The notes under the pieces are model-generated. The model did no database searches. It saw nothing but the letters and a program-made list of their open reading frames with translations, and was not told where the DNA came from. Shown here one piece after another: positions 5,164 to 5,784 of a stretch of 5,784 nucleotides of DNA (its first letter is position 1; each line of letters begins with the position of its first letter). The stretch comes from Candidatus Peribacteraceae bacterium (GTDB lineage: Bacteria; Patescibacteriota; Gracilibacteria; Peribacterales; Peribacteraceae), in NCBI GenBank assembly GCA_018061525.1, contig JAGOUB010000063.1, positions 1 to 5,784 of the forward strand, written 5' to 3'. The translations under genes and the position numbers were made by a program.

Positions 5164-5189
5164 TAACCGCGTGCTGGCGGTCAATGGTA

Positions 5190-5210
5190 GGGAGCGGGAT
5201 TACCGCTCCC
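5190..5210 (-). terminator. Hairpin at the stop codon of the ATPase gene, possible weak terminator
   Basis: GGGAGCGG (5190-5197) and CCGCTCCC (5203-5210) form a perfect 8-bp stem with a 5-base loop that contains the TAA stop (complement of 5200-5202). On the - strand it is followed by TACCATTG, not a T-tract, so intrinsic termination would be poor. It may act as an mRNA 3'-end stabiliser or rely on Rho. Confidence 0.45.
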
Positions 5211-5784
5211 CAAAGAGCAATCGGACGCGACGCACCAGCTCGGCGAAGACGACGACGCTGGCCGTACCGACGACGATCCAGAGCCAGTCGACGAGTGCGA
5301 GCGGCTGCACCTGGAAGAGCTCGCCGCCGACGGTGACGATGACGGCCTGCAGCGCGATGATGAGGAGCGCGATGAGCAGCAGCGGCCGGTTGGAGAGCGG
5401 GTCGCGGAAGCCGCTGGCGTCGGTACGGACCGAGCGGGCGTTGAACAGGTTCCAAACCTGGAAGAGCACGTAGGTGGTAAAGAAGATCGTCGCCTGGCGG
5501 GCCGTCAGGCCGGTGAGCGAACCGTCCTCCCCTGCCAGCCACGGACCGCCGGCGAAGAGGCCGGGCGCCTCGGGCGTGCCGCCCATCAGCCAGAGCAGGC
5601 CGAGCATGACGACGGCATAGAAGGCGGCGGTGGAGACGAGCGTGCGTAGCATGGAGCGGGTGACAATCGACTCGTCACGACGCTTGGGCGGCATGAGCAT
5701 GAGCGCCTTGCGCGGCGGCTCGGAGCACAGCGCCAGCGCGGCGAAGGTATCCATGATCACGTTGATCCAGAGGAACTGCAGCAC
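5200..5784 (-). CDS. Calcium-transporting P-type ATPase (type IIB-like), C-terminal part
   Basis: This is the last 194 codons of a cation pump that exports Ca2+ (or a related cation) across the membrane using ATP; the headpiece and first half lie beyond the right edge. The codon at the edge is GTG, read as an internal Val. Visible parts are M6 with QFLWINVIMDTFAALAL, whose Asn8 and Asp12 match the ion-binding N and D of M6 in plasma-membrane and SERCA-type pumps, followed by SEPP (21-24), the hallmark of the type II family. M7 is about 47-68, an extracellular loop 69-95, M8 about 98-113 with YVLFQVWNLFNAR (105-117), M9 about 134-152 and M10 about 165-183. The FNAR after M8 and the order of helices match PMCA-type pumps. 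The tail after M10 is only about 10 residues, so no calmodulin-binding extension exists. Substrate is inferred from family; the DKTG phosphorylation site is not in view. Confidence 0.93.
   Translation of the reverse strand: MLQFLWINVIMDTFAALALCSEPPRKALMLMPPKRRDESIVTRSMLRTLVSTAAFYAVVMLGLLWLMGGTPEAPGLFAGGPWLAGEDGSLTGLTARQATIFFTTYVLFQVWNLFNARSVRTDASGFRDPLSNRPLLLIALLIIALQAVIVTVGGELFQVQPLALVDWLWIVVGTASVVVFAELVRRVRLLFGER

Noticed and set aside
5104..5184. N-terminal extension of the 288-aa protein from 5184, with a mildly hydrophobic stretch
   Set aside because: It runs through the -35 and -10 boxes, so it would lie upstream of the predicted transcript start.
1..5784. CRISPR arrays, tRNA or rRNA genes, insertion sequences, toxin-antitoxin or phage genes
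   Set aside because: I saw no spaced repeats, tRNA cloverleaf, transposase motif or terminal inverted repeats; by eye only, so small RNAs could be missed.

Overview
This is a compact, GC-rich bacterial window. It carries housekeeping genes on the + strand (1-3716) and a run of - strand genes (5784-3771), and the two runs converge on a hairpin terminator at 3715-3743. Intergenic gaps are short. Several starts have no Shine-Dalgarno sequence, although sigma70-like promoters are readable. RsmI is a short form without the usual C-terminal extension, and several small or lineage-specific proteins are present. Together these features would fit a reduced-genome lineage such as Patescibacteria/CPR. 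That placement is inference, because no rRNA or other phylogenetic marker was examined.

Plus strand. A 145-aa protein of unknown function (1-438; its start may lie before the window) ends at a strong intrinsic terminator (462-492). Next come rsmI (16S rRNA C1402 2'-O-methyltransferase), ruvA (Holliday-junction recognition) and pgi (glucose-6-phosphate isomerase); ruvA and pgi overlap by ATGA. A good promoter overlapping the end of pgi drives a thioredoxin gene. A small two-helix membrane protein follows it after a single base and is almost certainly co-transcribed.

Minus strand. The right edge holds the C-terminal membrane part of a calcium-type P-type ATPase (5784-5200), cut by the window end. 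Next is a 288-aa protein with no recognised family (5103-4237), which has its own near-consensus promoter. Last is a 117-aa protein (4124-3771) with a promoter, a Shine-Dalgarno site and a tautomerase-like fold pattern beginning Met-Pro. The shared terminator follows it.

Functionally the genes are mixed (ribosome modification, recombination, glycolysis, redox, ion transport) and look like normal close packing, not one pathway. I do not see a clear new multi-gene system. The best leads are the thioredoxin/membrane-protein pair, the two uncharacterised - strand genes with their regulatory sites, and the C-rich leaders lacking a Shine-Dalgarno sequence.
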